The notes beneath the pieces were generated by a model that saw only the letters and a program-made list of their open reading frames with translations, was not told the DNA's origin and made no database searches. 64,000 nucleotides of DNA. Source: Selenomonas bovis DSM 23594. Its GTDB lineage: Bacteria; Bacillota; Negativicutes; Selenomonadales; Selenomonadaceae. The DNA lies in contig NZ_KB908379.1 in the NCBI RefSeq assembly GCF_000381005.1, positions 62,001 to 126,000 of the forward strand, given 5' to 3'. Positions 62,576 through 64,000 of the stretch are shown piece after piece (within the stretch, counting starts at the first letter, position 1; each line of letters begins with the position of its first letter). A program made the position numbers and the translations under genes.

Positions 62576-64000
62576 CTATTCCCCATACGCTTCCTCGAGC
62601 AGAAGCGCACGTTTCTCTATATAATGGTCGATATCGCGCAGGTAGGTCGTGAGATCCTTCGCGTTAAACGCGGACTTCATGCGCTGCCTGCGGAAATCGA
62701 CGACCTTTGTCGTCGCCGCGCCGCCGATGCCGAGGATGGTCTGATGCTCCTCCATGATCTGAATGTTGTACATCCCCTCCGCGCCGGGGCGGCAGCAGCC
62801 GATGTTCTCGAGATCACCGCTCATATACCCCTGGCGATAGAGATAATACGGGCGCATGCCTGCCGCGCGCACATAGCGCAGCGCTGTCTCCGACATGCGC
62901 CGCGTCTCCGCGTCATCCGGCAGTTCCACATGCTGCTCCTCCATCATGAGCTTCAGGCGCGAGCCGCGCTTGAGCGCGAGCGCGTGCAGCGTGATGTCAT
63001 CGGGCGCGAGCGCCACGACCTGCCGCATGGTGTCCTCAACATCCGCAGCCGTCTCGCCCGGCAACCCGAGGATGAGGTCCATGTTGATGTGCGGGATGCC
63101 CGCTGCCCGCAGGGCGCGGAACATCTCGACGACCTGAGCCGGCGTATGGCGGCGGCCGATGCGCACGAGCGTCTTTTCCTGCATGGACTGCGGATTGACG
63201 CTCACGCGCGTGACGCCGAGCGCACGCATCGTCTCGATCTTGGCCGCGGACATGCTGTCGGGCCGTCCTGCTTCCACCGTGAATTCCCCGCAGGCAGGAC
63301 CATAGAATGCATTATATACCAAATGCAGCATTTCGGCAAAAAATTTGTCCGGCAGGCTTGTCGGCGTGCCGCCGCCGACATAGATGTTCTGTACGGCAAA
63401 GCCGTAGCGGCGCACAGCCTCCCGCGCCGCAGCAAGATCCTTGCGGAAGACCGCCATGAAGACGCGCAGCTGTTCCTCGCCTGGCAGAATATTCGCGGGA
63501 AACGAACAGTAGAGACAACGCGTGAGGCAGAAAGGGATGCCGACGTAGATGCTCACGGTCTTCTCCGACGACGTCCGCAGGAAAGGCAGCTGGCGGAACG
63601 CCATGGGCACGATGAGCTCCGCCTTTTCCCGGCTGCACGCGTAATCCCGCTGCAGCCGCTCGATGATGGCCGCCTCGTCAAGGCCGCCCGCAATCCAGCG
63701 ATGGACGATCTTCGTCGGACGCACGCCATGCAATATGCCCCAGGGAGCCTGGGGCATACCGAAATGACGCCGAAAGATATGGTAAAGGCCGAGCTTGAGG
63801 ATCCGGTGAAACGCCGCCATCTCGCGCTCATCGGCAGCGCCGCCGCCCTCCTCCTCATAGATCTCCTGCGTGCCGTCCCTGCGGAACGCGTAGAGACACA
63901 CGCTCGCGCGCACGCGTCCGGCCACGTCGTCCGGCAGGCGGCGATAGACGACGGAAAGCTGTGCGTAGTCCGCGAGGGCTCTGCCGCCCACGATCTCGAC
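62576..64000 (-). CDS. hemZ: Oxygen-independent coproporphyrinogen dehydrogenase HemZ (5' end outside window)
   Basis: At least 471 residues; the frame is open to the window edge and the usual HemZ N-terminus is longer, so the start lies outside. A non-radical N-terminal part (1-165, GMPQAPWGILHGVRPTKI) precedes the radical SAM core with CLTRCLYCSFP (C-x3-C-x2-C), YVGGGTPTSLP and RVSVNPQSMQEKTL. It converts coproporphyrinogen III without oxygen in the heme pathway of anaerobes. The Cys site is complete. Confidence 0.93.
   Translation of the reverse strand, partial: VEIVGGRALADYAQLSVVYRRLPDDVAGRVRASVCLYAFRRDGTQEIYEEEGGGAADEREMAAFHRILKLGLYHIFRRHFGMPQAPWGILHGVRPTKIVHRWIAGGLDEAAIIERLQRDYACSREKAELIVPMAFRQLPFLRTSSEKTVSIYVGIPFCLTRCLYCSFPANILPGEEQLRVFMAVFRKDLAAAREAVRRYGFAVQNIYVGGGTPTSLPDKFFAEMLHLVYNAFYGPACGEFTVEAGRPDSMSAAKIETMRALGVTRVSVNPQSMQEKTLVRIGRRHTPAQVVEMFRALRAAGIPHINMDLILGLPGETAADVEDTMRQVVALAPDDITLHALALKRGSRLKLMMEEQHVELPDDAETRRMSETALRYVRAAGMRPYYLYRQGYMSGDLENIGCCRPGAEGMYNIQIMEEHQTILGIGGAATTKVVDFRRQRMKSAFNAKDLTTYLRDIDHYIEKRALLLEEAYGE

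Overview
The window is a high-GC stretch of a bacterial chromosome, mostly housekeeping genes with the minus strand strongly preferred. Gene content (homodimeric pyruvate:ferredoxin oxidoreductase, oxygen-independent coproporphyrinogen dehydrogenase HemZ, Fe-S serine dehydratase, Firmicutes-type ARG box, ribDEAH operon behind an FMN riboswitch) points to an anaerobic Firmicutes relative. My best guess is a Negativicutes/Selenomonas-like organism, but that is inference from overall flavour; no rRNA or other marker is present.

Layout. 0.2-4.6 kb: cell-envelope and hydrolase genes (GerMN lipoprotein, cell-wall amidase, MBL-fold lipoprotein with a DUF3006 partner, HAD phosphatase, isochorismatase-like hydrolase). 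4.8-20.7 kb: an accessory cluster on the minus strand ending in a terminator at 4.76 kb. It holds two adenylation/ligase enzymes plus the remnant of a third, four acyl carrier proteins, two KAS III enzymes, four short-chain reductases, two formyltransferase-GNAT pairs, an AAC(3)-type acyltransferase, a NeuD-type acyltransferase and an FkbM methyltransferase. This looks like a small carrier-protein pathway that builds an unusual acyl or aminoacyl group and puts it on a (probably surface) amine. 21-29 kb: arginine operon argC-J-B-D-F-G-H with an ARG box over its promoter. 29-37 kb: peptidoglycan glycosyltransferase, secreted protein, serine dehydratase, dapA, M16C peptidase, tRNA-Pro. 37-48.5 kb: nifJ, APC permease, corA, HD protein, a secreted phosphoesterase behind a Pho-box-like triple repeat, YibE/F protein, hslO. 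48.5-53 kb: phosphodiesterase and ribDEAH. 53-64 kb: murB, trmL, queD/queE, glycosyltransferase, psd-pssA, WecG/TagA enzyme, aspS, hisS, hemZ.

Main discovery. Every run of seven or more identical G/C bases that I could find in the window lies in the 4.8-20.7 kb cluster, always as poly-G on the coding strand. One G8 sits in the -35/-10 spacer of the cluster promoter. A G7 splits a reductase gene and a G9 splits the FkbM gene, and one base more or less restores each. Two G8 tracts lie in the 100-bp overlaps of both formyltransferase-GNAT pairs, in the same phase, so one base lost would fuse each pair into one polypeptide and one gained would switch the GNAT off. A G7 lies in frame in one KAS III gene. 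This is the signature of slipped-strand phase variation acting both on transcription and on individual enzymes of one modification pathway. A MITE-like repeat (three copies) flanks most of the cluster in direct orientation.
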